Origin: Actinoallomurus soli
GTDB lineage: Bacteria > Actinomycetota > Actinomycetes > Streptosporangiales > Streptosporangiaceae
DNA: 64,000 nt
Assembly: GCF_024055715.1 (NCBI RefSeq)
Contig: NZ_JAMXMV010000001.1
Coordinates: 930,001 to 994,000, forward strand
Reading direction: 5' to 3'
This document shows positions 43,497-51,676 of the stretch, piece by piece. The position numbers and the translations under genes were made by a program. The notes under the pieces are model-generated. The model saw only the letters and a program-made list of their open reading frames with translations. It made no database searches and was not told the DNA's origin. The stretch's first letter is position 1. Each line of letters starts with the position of its first letter.

Positions 43497-46400
43497 TCAC
43501 CGACCCACCCCCAGCCTCAATCCGACGACGGCGACCGACACGCACGTCTCCACACCGTTCTTGTCCGGTCTGCTGTGGCTAGACTTTTGCCAGTCAATTG
43601 GCCCGAGCTCTTCAGGTAGGGCCCCGGCATTCTGCCAACCGGCCGCAGAGAAACTGGGACCGCCGTTGCCAGAATCGTACTGTTGGGGGGCATAGCCCTG
43701 GGTGACAAAGACGGGATAGTTGCTGCGGATGGGTCGGAACTGCGGGTCAAACTCGACAGATTGGAACAGTTCTCCTTCGTAGAGCGGGCGGTGACTGACT
43801 CGCCCCCACTGCGCGTCGACCCAGTAGACCGTGCCTTGGTAGTTCAAGCCAACGACGGCATGCGCGGTAGCGGCGACGAACTGCTCGCGAGCGGCCCCTG
43901 AGGGCCGGAAGAAGACCAGGGCAGAGGACCCGTGACCATGCGCGCGCAAATGACCGGCTATCGCCTCCCACGCTTCGTTGGCCCCTACCCGCCGACCCGC
44001 AGTGTCTTCGGGTGCGCGAAGCTGAGCGCCGAGCCACGTGCTGGTCCAGAGGATCCCATCCGTCTCCGTCACGGGCGCCCCGTCTTGGCCGACGGAGACG
44101 GGTGCGGCCACCGTCGGCCTCCCCGCCCAGCTCTCCAGCACACTTCGCGCCACATCGACGCAATTGGCTCTGTAGCCGACGTTCGTCAAATTACCGTTGA
44201 TTGCCTGTATCCAGTCGCTGGACCCCGAAGCAGTGAAGAACGTGTTATGGATTTCGCGTCGGTTCAGCCATCGTATCCCTCCAGCCATGGAGTACGCGGT
44301 GCTACGCGGATCGGGGAATTGGCGGAACGCGCCACGGCTGTCTCGTGGAAAAACGCGCTCCAGCCGCTCCTGAGCCCCCTCCTCGGGGTAGCCCAACTGA
44401 CCGGGCGTATACCCGTACTGACGGGCCAAAGCCAGCGGCGGCCAAGGCACCGGAACCGGGACCTCGGCCTCGGCGGCGGTATCCAATCTAGACGAACGAC
44501 GCTGGCGTCTTGGTGCCCCGATGCGGGGGTTGGCCGGGTCGAGCATGGCCCGGGCGGCTGAATCTGACTCCCGTGTGGTGGCCCAGTCCGGAATGATCAC
44601 CTGGCGGTGGGGGTCGATGGACAGGACGCGGGAGTTGATGGGCGGGCCGAGCACGGTGGCCAGCAAGGTGGCCGACTCGGCGAGCCGGCCGGCCGGTGCG
44701 GCGGCGGTGTCCAGGGGGTCGATGGTGGTGGCCTGGCCCGGTTGGGCGGGGTTGATGAGAACCACGCCGTCCTCGGTATGGACGAAGGCAGCGACGTGGC
44801 GCAGATCGAGGGCGTCACCGGACCCGGACTGTTCGTTGACCACGACCATGGTGGTGCCCGGCTCACTGGTGCCTAGGGCGATGATAAGGGTCCGCCAGTC
44901 ATCGAGGCGCCCCCACGCCGCGGCCGGCTGGCCAAGACCACGCCGGGCATCGTCGCCCGCCTCGATCAGACCGTCATCACGGGTGAGCCCGCTGGTGATC
45001 CCACCCACGACCTGGCGGGCAGCGCCGGTGGTGAACGAGGGGCCGTAGAAGGCGCCGATGATGTGTTCGATCACCGCGAGGCAGTACTGGCCCATCTCCG
45101 GTCCCGGAACCGGCCCCGCAAAACCCGCCTCCGAACGCATCGCGGCCACACCCGCCGCGGTGCCATCACCGACCACCCGCTCCAACTGTTGCAACGACAC
45201 CCGTACCTGGCCCCTGCCCGCGCCATCCACCGCCGCCTCCCCAGCGGATCGTGCCGTGGCGGGCGTGGAGGCCTCTGCCGCGGTGGCCCTGCCGGTATCG
45301 CCGCGGTCCAGATGACCGCCACCGCCACCGGTGCCGCTGCGGCTGCTCGAAGCCCACTCGCCGCCGTCTTCGTCGCGGGCGATGTCAGGGGCCGGCCGAC
45401 GGGGGCCCGTGGCGGCCGGCGGACCGGTCCATGACGCCGACGCCTCGTGCAGTCGGGCTCGAAGGGCCGGATCGGCGGTGTCCTCGAGCGTCCGGCGTAG
45501 CCCGCGGACCACCGCGTCGGATACGTCGTCGACCCTGTTGACCTGAAAGTCATACCCGGACTCGGACCCCGTCTGCGCCCCCGCCGGCCGGTGGACGAAC
45601 CACCGAAACCCGTCCCGGTTTTCTATTGCGTAGCCGGGGCCGAGTTGGGTGAGGAGCTCGTTATCTCCCACTCCGCGGAAGGAGGGGTGGAAGTCATCGA
45701 TCATGAACCGGACGACGCCTATTCCCGGATTGGCTCTCTGGAGTCTGTCCCGCAGTCTTTGCAGGTCCGATTCGTTTGCGGCGCGAGCATCAGCGGCGCT
45801 GGGCGGCTGGAGGGTGCGGGCCGCGGCAGGGCCCGTAAAAGCGGAGGGCCCGGTATTGCCCGCCAGCCGCTGTGTCTGCGCCCCCGCCGGCCGGTGGACG
45901 AACCACATCTCCGTGTCCCGGTTTTCCGTTGCGTAGCCGGGGCCGAGTTGGGCGAGGATCTCAGCGTCTGAGTCAGCGGGGACGCTGGGGTAGTCGGATA
46001 CGAGCCTGCCCCGGGTGATGCCGCCCGTCCGCTGGATGTCTTCCCGTAGCCTTCGCAGGTCCGACTCGTATGCGGCGCGAGCATCAGCGGCGCCGGGCCG
46101 GGTCCGCTGTTGACGCCTGGCTGGTGAGGCGGGGGTGCTGGGCGGCTCCCACGTCAGGCCGTCGTCGAAACTCCCCATCCATGGCATTCCGACGTGGGGG
46201 TCGGTGGGGTCGGTCAGGGCCTGAGCGGTCGATTCCGATGCCGGGGTGGCCTGGCCGAGTGGGTGGATTACCTGGCCGCCAGGGTTCTGGAAGTACGCGC
46301 GGGCATCGATCAGCGGCAGCCCGTCTCGTGTAACGAGGCCGTCTGGTGCACTGAGCCAGTCGGTCACGTTCTGGGTGCCGATGACGCTGGTGTAGCCCTC

Positions 46401-47264
46401 GCTTCGGTTTTGGTCGGGGTTGATCAGAACCAGGCCCTGGTCGTGGGTGTTGATCAGGGCGATGCCGTGGCCGAGCCGGTTGGGGCGGCCGAACCGGATG
46501 TAGGCGCGCGCGCCGGCCCCGGCCTTGGTCAAAGAAGCGACCACATCCGCCCACGCGGTGACGCGTGGCCACCGCAGGGCCGAGGCCATGTCCGGAAGCG
46601 GTCGTGCCGGGGACCAGCGGTGCGACAGGCCGGTGAGCAGCGTCCAGCAGTACCGGCTGCCCCACTCCGGCCCGGGTACCGGGCCCAGACCGTCGAGCCG
46701 GTCCTTCTCGGCTTTCTTGGCCGATTTCGCGGCCGCGCCGGCATCGTGTTCGACCTGCTCCGCCGACAACACGCCACCGGCCGCGGGCAGGTGAACCACC
46801 GCGCCACCGGCCGCATCACGCGCTCGACCCGATGCCGGCCCGTGAACCGTCCGATCCGCGGAAATCCCAGCCGGGACGGCGCCGGTATGCGCGGCGGCGC
46901 GCGGCCGGCTATGGCGGCCCGCACCCGCTTTACCCCGCCAATCGTTCACCTGTGATGCGGGCACCGATCCAACGGCGGTCGTGTGACCACCGGCATCGAC
47001 GCTAGCGGCCGTGTCGCCGGTACGGCCGACGCTAATGGCCTGCTCCCAGGCCAGACCGGTAGCTTCCCGAGCCGTGGACCGCCCCGGCGAGCCGGCCGCG
47101 GGCCACAAAACCCTCGCCCCCACGCGTTCGCCCGCACCCTGCGTGATCACCCCATCCGACTTCCACCGGATCGCCGGGCTGGCCTGGACACACGCCCCCG
47201 TACTACGACTCGACGTGCACCACCGGGCTTGCCGCATACCCAACCCCTCAAGCATCAACACCAT
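43497..47264 (-). CDS. Multi-papain-fold (toxin deamidase-like) protein, N-terminally truncated
   Basis: A 1255-codon frame. Three papain-fold toxin-like modules can be seen: C206/H266/N282 (RYCWTLL, LGHGIALIN, LVLINPDQ), C728/H823/N838 (QYCLAVI, LRHVAAFV, VVLINPAQ) and C1035/H1135/D1150 (ANCVDVARSV, TAHAVVGLN, YWVDAQWG). The last matches the toxin glutamine-deamidase (Tox-PL) pattern best. Two copies of a roughly 73-residue repeat lie at 392-464 and 490-565 (ADARAA start, LGPGYA middle, FVHRPAGAQT end). The tail IDWQKSSHSRPDKNGVETCV is a truncated DUF397 domain. No signal, WXG or export domain is present and there is no RBS at 47264, so the 5' end was probably lost next to the IS110 element. 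Less G+C-biased than neighbours. Confidence 0.7.
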   Translation of the reverse strand: MVLMLEGLGMRQARWCTSSRSTGACVQASPAIRWKSDGVITQGAGERVGARVLWPAAGSPGRSTAREATGLAWEQAISVGRTGDTAASVDAGGHTTAVGSVPASQVNDWRGKAGAGRHSRPRAAAHTGAVPAGISADRTVHGPASGRARDAAGGAVVHLPAAGGVLSAEQVEHDAGAAAKSAKKAEKDRLDGLGPVPGPEWGSRYCWTLLTGLSHRWSPARPLPDMASALRWPRVTAWADVVASLTKAGAGARAYIRFGRPNRLGHGIALINTHDQGLVLINPDQNRSEGYTSVIGTQNVTDWLSAPDGLVTRDGLPLIDARAYFQNPGGQVIHPLGQATPASESTAQALTDPTDPHVGMPWMGSFDDGLTWEPPSTPASPARRQQRTRPGAADARAAYESDLRRLREDIQRTGGITRGRLVSDYPSVPADSDAEILAQLGPGYATENRDTEMWFVHRPAGAQTQRLAGNTGPSAFTGPAAARTLQPPSAADARAANESDLQRLRDRLQRANPGIGVVRFMIDDFHPSFRGVGDNELLTQLGPGYAIENRDGFRWFVHRPAGAQTGSESGYDFQVNRVDDVSDAVVRGLRRTLEDTADPALRARLHEASASWTGPPAATGPRRPAPDIARDEDGGEWASSSRSGTGGGGGHLDRGDTGRATAAEASTPATARSAGEAAVDGAGRGQVRVSLQQLERVVGDGTAAGVAAMRSEAGFAGPVPGPEMGQYCLAVIEHIIGAFYGPSFTTGAARQVVGGITSGLTRDDGLIEAGDDARRGLGQPAAAWGRLDDWRTLIIALGTSEPGTTMVVVNEQSGSGDALDLRHVAAFVHTEDGVVLINPAQPGQATTIDPLDTAAAPAGRLAESATLLATVLGPPINSRVLSIDPHRQVIIPDWATTRESDSAARAMLDPANPRIGAPRRQRRSSRLDTAAEAEVPVPVPWPPLALARQYGYTPGQLGYPEEGAQERLERVFPRDSRGAFRQFPDPRSTAYSMAGGIRWLNRREIHNTFFTASGSSDWIQAINGNLTNVGYRANCVDVARSVLESWAGRPTVAAPVSVGQDGAPVTETDGILWTSTWLGAQLRAPEDTAGRRVGANEAWEAIAGHLRAHGHGSSALVFFRPSGAAREQFVAATAHAVVGLNYQGTVYWVDAQWGRVSHRPLYEGELFQSVEFDPQFRPIRSNYPVFVTQGYAPQQYDSGNGGPSFSAAGWQNAGALPEELGPIDWQKSSHSRPDKNGVETCVSVAVVGLRLGVGR

Positions 47265-47289
47265 TCAGCCAGACCAGCACACACCAGGC

Positions 47290-47601
47290 TAAAGCCGATT
47301 GCACCCACCCCGACGGTATATGAGCCGACGGTCTGGTCCCTTGCCATCACTGGCAGACCTTCACCGACCGCCATCCCGGCACCGCATGAATCAACGCCAT
47401 GGCCGACGGCGCCCGCCGCTGGGCCGACCACCGAGGCCTCACCATCACCCGATGAACGGGCAAGATCTGCGGACCAACTTCACCTACGTGCCTTACATGG
47501 CTGACAGGCCACCAAGCCACTGATGCGATGAAGGAGCGGGGCCTCCGCTCCTGGCGGATGCTGATGTTGTCCGTTCAGTCCGTGGCTCACGGAGGCCCGC
47601 T
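47290..47601 (+). other. IS110 left non-coding end, candidate bridge-RNA region
   Basis: About 310 bp without a credible gene precede the IS110 transposase. It holds TGCCATCACTGGCA (arms TGCCA/TGGCA) framed by GGTC/GACC at about 47330-47359, and a perfect 7-bp hairpin GGAGCGG/CCGCTCC at 47533-47551. IS110-group elements encode their bridge RNA in this upstream end, so structured RNA is expected here. The exact element boundary and core dinucleotide cannot be read from one copy. Confidence 0.45.
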
Positions 47602-48648
47602 ATGGACACACAGTACGACGGCCCACAGATCGTGGGTATGGACCTGCATCGGCGGCGGTCGGTGCTGGTCCGGATGACGCCCGAGGGTGAGCGTCTGGGC
47701 AAGGTGCGCATTCTCAACTCGCCGGCGGCGTTCCGGGAGGAGATCGCCAAGGCCGGCGTCCGCCCGAAGGTCGTCTTGGAGGCGACGTACGGCTGGTACT
47801 GGGCCGCAGACACCCTCACCGACGCCGGCGCGGAGGTGCACCTGGCCCATCCGCTGGGGGTCAAGGCGTTCACCTACCGGCGGGTGCAAAACGACGAACG
47901 CGACGCCGCGGATCTGGCCGACCTGTTGCGGATGGGCCGGCTGCCTGAGGCATGGATCGCTCCGCGCGATGTGCGGGACCTGCGGGAGCTCACCCGCTAC
48001 CGGGCCAAGCTGGTCGGCAAGCGCACCGGGTACAAGGACATGGTGCACGCCGTGCTGGCCGAACTCGGCATCGCGGCGGCGTGCTCGGACCTGTTCGGCC
48101 GGAGCGGCACCGAATGGCTGGATGGCCTCAGGCTCCCGCAGCCCTATGCCGGAAAGGTCGCTTCGCTGCGGACGCTCATCGATGGGTGCACCGGAGAAAT
48201 CGCCATGCTGGATGAGGTCATCGCCGACCTGCTCGCCGGCCACACCGGCTACAGGGTGATCCAGCAGCTAACGGGAATCGGCCCGGTCCTGGCCGCGGTC
48301 ATCATCGCCGAGATCGGCGATGTCACCCGCTTCGGCCGGCCGGCCCAGTTGTGCTCCTGGGCCGGATTGACGCCCCGGCACCGCGAATCGGACCTCAAGG
48401 TCGCCCGCGGACACATCACCAAGCAGGGCTCGACGATTCTGCGGTGGGCGATGATCGAGGCCGTCCAGCACGCCCGCGCCGGCACCAAGATCCGCGCGGT
48501 CAGGGACGGAATCATCGCCCGGCGCGGCCCCGAAGCCCGCAACCTCGCCAAGACCGCGGCCGCCCGCCAGCTACTCACCCTGGTCTTCTACGGCCTGCGC
48601 GACGGCCACATCCGCTGCCTGCACACCAACGGTAAGGCCGCCGCGTGA
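47602..48648 (+). mobile_element. IS110-family transposase (DEDD/Ser recombinase)
   Basis: A 348-residue IS110-family transposase. The N-terminal RuvC-like DEDD domain has D14 (GMDLHRRRS), E60 (VVLEATYGW) and D101/D104 (NDERDAADLADLL). The C-terminal Transposase_20 domain has LTGIGPVLAAVIIAEIGDV and GHITKQGST, with the candidate catalytic serine S277. The frame is complete with a normal ATG, so the element may be active. It interrupts or borders the 5' end of the papain-fold gene. A structured left end precedes it. Confidence 0.95.
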
Positions 48649-49064
48649 GCCCCGCCGGACGCAGCCTGACGCGAGGTCGCCCGCAGGTCTGTTCGCCACC
48701 GGTGCCGATGGCCCGAACGTGCCACTGATTGACCCCGCCAGGCCGCACGTGGAACGCCCCATGCCCCCTCCCACCTGCGGGAGGACCGGGCGAAGGGATG
48801 ACCGCAGCCGCGAGCCTGCCACCCGATCGGCTGCCCATGGGGCCCACAACTCCACACCCGAGGCTTCCGGGCTCACCAAGCCTCACCGAGGTCGGGGACG
48901 GCATCAAGGTCGTTCGTCCAGCAGGGCGCTCCACCTTGACCCCGCCCCCGACCTCGCTGCGCCCAAAATCAGCCCGCCACCACTCGAAGAACGCTCAGCA
49001 TTAACCAAACCGCCCATTCCTGTCGACTTGACCGGCCCCGCTCCTTCAGGGATGGGGGAAGGTC
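48649..49064. other. Gene-free stretch after IS110
   Basis: About 415 bp containing the presumed right end of the IS110 element and intergenic DNA. Frames here are short or Arg/Pro-rich with no RBS. A GGGGGAAGG element at the end serves as RBS for the following small gene. No clear inverted repeat was found, as expected for IS110. Confidence 0.5.
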
Positions 49065-49466
49065 ATGGAGGTCTTGCGCGAAGTCGCCTGGCTCCTACGG
49101 GCCGGCGCCGAGGCGGTGGCGGGCCGACGCCGGCGTCGCCTGGCGTCCGTCGCGGTGAGCCGGACCGCCGGCGGGCAGCTGGCCCAGCAGCTGCGGGCGC
49201 TGCCGGGCCACTACGCCGACCGGCTGCCCGCCCGTACGACGCGGCGCGTCGAACAGGCCGCGGCCGCCGGGGAATGGGAAGACGCCGTCGAGCAGGCGAT
49301 CACCGGCTTGGCCTCGCGGGCGGCACCGGTGAGTACGGCCGAACGCGACCAGCTCACCGAGCTCGCCGACGAGCTCGGCCTGTCAGGGGCGCGCACGGCG
49401 GACCTGCGCACCGGCGAGATGCCCCGCCCCGACGCCGGTGAGGTGGCGGGGCCGTGGTCGACGTAG
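49065..49466 (+). CDS. Small helical protein, possible immunity-like gene
   Basis: A 133-residue protein with a good GGGGGAAGG RBS. The N-terminal half is Arg/Ala-rich. The second half (about 58-115) reads RRVEQAAAAGEWEDAVEQAI, then PVSTAERDQLTELADELGL. This resembles the helical pattern (x-EAGEWxxAlxxL ... Pls-xERxxLxxLaxxLgl) of MafI-type immunity proteins found beside polymorphic toxins. A cognate role for the papain-fold protein of the same island is possible but not shown. It may also be an unrelated conserved hypothetical protein. Confidence 0.5.
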   Translation: MEVLREVAWLLRAGAEAVAGRRRRRLASVAVSRTAGGQLAQQLRALPGHYADRLPARTTRRVEQAAAAGEWEDAVEQAITGLASRAAPVSTAERDQLTELADELGLSGARTADLRTGEMPRPDAGEVAGPWST

Positions 49467-49559
49467 CGTCCAGGTCAGGGACGTGACCGATCGGGTACGG
49501 CCGCCCAGCTGAGGTCACGCGCGGTCTCGGTCACGTCCCGCCGGGGCTGTTACCCCTCG

Positions 49560-49680
49560 CGCAGGTCGGTGAGGATCCCATCCAGCATGCGAGTTGCGCG
49601 CCGACCAACTGCCCGGCCTCGGTGGCTTCGTAACAGATGGACAGCGGCGGGCCGGGGAAGGTGCGGTGGCCACCCCGGCC
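49560..49680 (-). pseudogene. Unidentified C-terminal gene remnant
   Basis: Minus-strand residues LSICYEATEAGQLVGAQL followed, after a frame change, by RMLDGILTDLREG and a stop look like the end of a small regulator or transposase. Too little remains for assignment. It lies between the small helical gene and the right iteron array. Confidence 0.3.
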
Positions 49681-49703
49681 GCCGGATCGAGCGGGCGAGC
49701 CTC

Positions 49704-49845
49704 ACTGACATTCACCTGTCGCCAGCCACTGACGTTTACCTGTCGGACCCCACTGACAGCTAGCTGTCACTCAACCCGCTACTGACGCTCTCGCGGCAGA
49801 CCCACTGACACCCTGCGGCACTACCCACTGACGCTCTCATGGCAC
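49704..49845. repeat. Right iteron array (six iterons), inverted relative to left array
   Basis: On the minus strand three iterons of the GTGCCATGAGAGCGTCAGT type lie at 49827-49845, 49804-49821 and 49781-49799 (23-bp period). Three of a second type (ACAGGTAAACGTCAGT-like, all ending GTCAGT) start at about 49752, 49728 and 49704 (24-bp period). The central one contains the palindrome GACAGCTAGCTGTC. They face the left array at 42163-42204 and end 29 bp before the NADP oxidoreductase gene. Confidence 0.88.
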
Positions 49846-49873
49846 TTGGCAGGCCCGCTCGCGCACGACGGGT

Positions 49874-50800
49874 TCAGACGGTGAGGACGAGCTTGCCCTG
49901 GAGATGGCCGCCGTCGAGCAGCCGGTGCGCGTCGGCGACGCGCTCGAACGGGAACGTCTCCTGCACGTGGACCCGGAGGCTGCCCTGTTCGACGAGTTCG
50001 ACGAGACCTCGCAAGGCGACCGGATCGGGCTCGACCCCGATGCCGCTGAAGCGCATGCCGGCCGCCTCGTACCTGGCGGCGAGCTCCGAATCCTCCTCGG
50101 CGACCGCCGTCACCAGGTGACCTCCTGGGCGGAGCACTTCGAGCGACCGCTCGACGGTGTCGCCGCCGATCGTGTCGAGCACGACGTCGATGTCGCGGAC
50201 CGCCTCGGTGAAGTCGACCGCCGTGTAGTCGATCACCTCGTCGGCGCCGAAGCCCTCGACGAACTTCCGCTTGCTCCCGCTGGCGGTCGCGATCACGTGC
50301 GCGCCGCGCGCTTTCGCGATCTGGATCGCGACGTGGCCGACCCCGCCGCCACCGCCGTGGATCAGGACGCGGTCACCCTCGGTCACACCGCCGATGTCGA
50401 CGAGGCCCTGCCACGCCGTCAGCCCGACGACCGGCAGCGCCGACGCCTCGACGTGCGAGAGCGACGCCGGCTTGCGTACCAGGTGCAACGCCGGCGCCGA
50501 CACGGCCTCGGCGTACGCGTTCGCCGGCCGCGGGAACAGCGGCATCCCGAACACCTCGTCGCCGGGCCTGAACCGCCACGTCTGCGCCTCCTCGACCACG
50601 CCGCTGATGTCCCAGCCGAGGATGAACGGCGGCCGGCCGATCAGTGGGAACTCGCCGGCGCGCAGGCGCGCCTCCAGGGGGTTCAACCCGATCGCCTTGA
50701 CGCGGACGAGGACCTCGGTCGGGAGGGGCCGGGGCTCGGGCGCGTCCACGATGGTGAGCACCTCGGGACCGCCGAGCGTCTGCTGGGTGATGACTCGCAT
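49874..50800 (-). CDS. NADP-dependent zinc-binding-type alcohol dehydrogenase/quinone reductase family protein
   Basis: A 308-residue MDR-superfamily oxidoreductase of the quinone-reductase type. It has GWDISGVVEE in the GroES-like half and the nucleotide-binding IHGGGGGVGHVAIQIAKARG at about 147-166, and it has no zinc-ligand cysteines. It likely reduces quinones or enones with NADPH, possibly in electrophile stress. ATG at 50800. Divergent from an HxlR regulator 72 bp away, the usual pairing for redox-responsive HxlR/QorR systems. Confidence 0.9.
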   Translation of the reverse strand: MRVITQQTLGGPEVLTIVDAPEPRPLPTEVLVRVKAIGLNPLEARLRAGEFPLIGRPPFILGWDISGVVEEAQTWRFRPGDEVFGMPLFPRPANAYAEAVSAPALHLVRKPASLSHVEASALPVVGLTAWQGLVDIGGVTEGDRVLIHGGGGGVGHVAIQIAKARGAHVIATASGSKRKFVEGFGADEVIDYTAVDFTEAVRDIDVVLDTIGGDTVERSLEVLRPGGHLVTAVAEEDSELAARYEAAGMRFSGIGVEPDPVALRGLVELVEQGSLRVHVQETFPFERVADAHRLLDGGHLQGKLVLTV

Positions 50801-50836
50801 GACTCTCCTACGCTTTGGGGGAGAGGACCCAGGCTA

Positions 50837-50853
50837 GGTTTCCGATGGGAACC
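50837..50853. promoter_or_regulatory. Dyad between oxidoreductase and HxlR genes
   Basis: GGTTTCC-GAT-GGGAACC is a nearly perfect 7-bp inverted repeat (one mismatch) in the 72-bp divergent region, a plausible HxlR operator. Confidence 0.4.
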
Positions 50854-50872
50854 GCCAGGTACCTTTGGCGCC

Positions 50873-51253
50873 ATGAGCGGTTTCGGTCCCGATGCTGTCT
50901 TCCTCGCCGACTGCCCGGCGCGTCTGACGGTCGAGCTCCTCGCCGACAAGTGGACGGCGGTCGTGCTCTACGGCCTCAGCGAGGGCCCGGTGCGCCACGG
51001 CGAGCTGATCGAGATGATCGGCGGCATCTCCCGCAAGATGCTCACCCAGACGCTCCGACGGCTCGAGGCGCACGGACTCATCAGCCGCCACGCCTACGCC
51101 GAGGTGCCGCCCCGCGTCGAGTACGAGCTCACCCCACTCGGGGCCACACTGATCGATCCGATCCACATGCTGACCGAGTGGGCGAGGGCGCACGGCGACG
51201 CGGTGCTCGATGCGCTCGACGCCGATCACGAGCCGCTCGCCCACGGCGACTGA
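50873..51253 (+). CDS. HxlR-family transcriptional regulator
   Basis: A 126-residue winged-HTH regulator. Early cysteine C14 is in FLADCPARLTVELLADKWTA, the typical position of the redox-sensing cysteine in HxlR/QorR/YodB-type proteins. The motif ISRKMLTQTLRRLEAHGLIS is the recognition region. ATG 50873 gives the normal length. It likely represses the divergent NADP oxidoreductase until thiol modification by quinones or electrophiles (inference). Confidence 0.92.
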   Translation: MSGFGPDAVFLADCPARLTVELLADKWTAVVLYGLSEGPVRHGELIEMIGGISRKMLTQTLRRLEAHGLISRHAYAEVPPRVEYELTPLGATLIDPIHMLTEWARAHGDAVLDALDADHEPLAHGD

Positions 51254-51280
51254 GGGCCCGCGCTCGACGCGGTGACGTGA

Positions 51281-51556
51281 TCAGACTCTGATCAGGGAGC
51301 CGTGTTCGTCCCGGTCGTCGGCGGTCTCGTCGTCGAACCACACGCCGCCGGTGGCCAGGTAGCGGAACCGGTGCACGCCGGGGGGCAGGGTCACCGAGAC
51401 GGTGCGCCTGCCGTGGCGCCGCTTGACGAGCTCATGACGGCCGGGCTCCCAGTCGTTGAAGTCGCCGACGACGCTGACGACCCCTTCCGGCCGGTCGGGG
51501 GGAAGGCTGAAGGTGACACGGATCTTGCGGCCGAACAGCCGCGAGCGCCTGAGCAT
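51281..51556 (-). CDS. Isoamylase early-set (CBM48-like) domain protein
   Basis: A 91-residue single-domain protein resembling the E-set/CBM48 glycogen-binding fold. It has RVTFSLPPDRPEGVVSVVGD and FNDWEPGRHELVKR, where W38 would contact glucan, and GVHRFRYLATGGVWFDDE. Such minimal proteins occur in actinobacteria near carbohydrate or stress genes. No enzyme domain is attached and the partner is unknown. ATG 51556; nothing notable in the 120 bp before the P450 stop. Confidence 0.85.
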   Translation of the reverse strand: MLRRSRLFGRKIRVTFSLPPDRPEGVVSVVGDFNDWEPGRHELVKRRHGRRTVSVTLPPGVHRFRYLATGGVWFDDETADDRDEHGSLIRV

Positions 51557-51676
51557 CGAATTCCTCGCACAGGGGTGGATCAGAGAGGGGGACTAACAGC
51601 ATGGCGGGCCCGAAGCCGGACGGCACGGACGACACGGCGTGTAACGCAGAATTCACGCGATCGAGAGGCTGCCGCA

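Noticed and set aside
49704-49845. CRISPR or attachment site at the iteron array
   Set aside because: Iterons are adjacent with 4-5-bp gaps, too short for spacers, and no integrase or tRNA gene is nearby.
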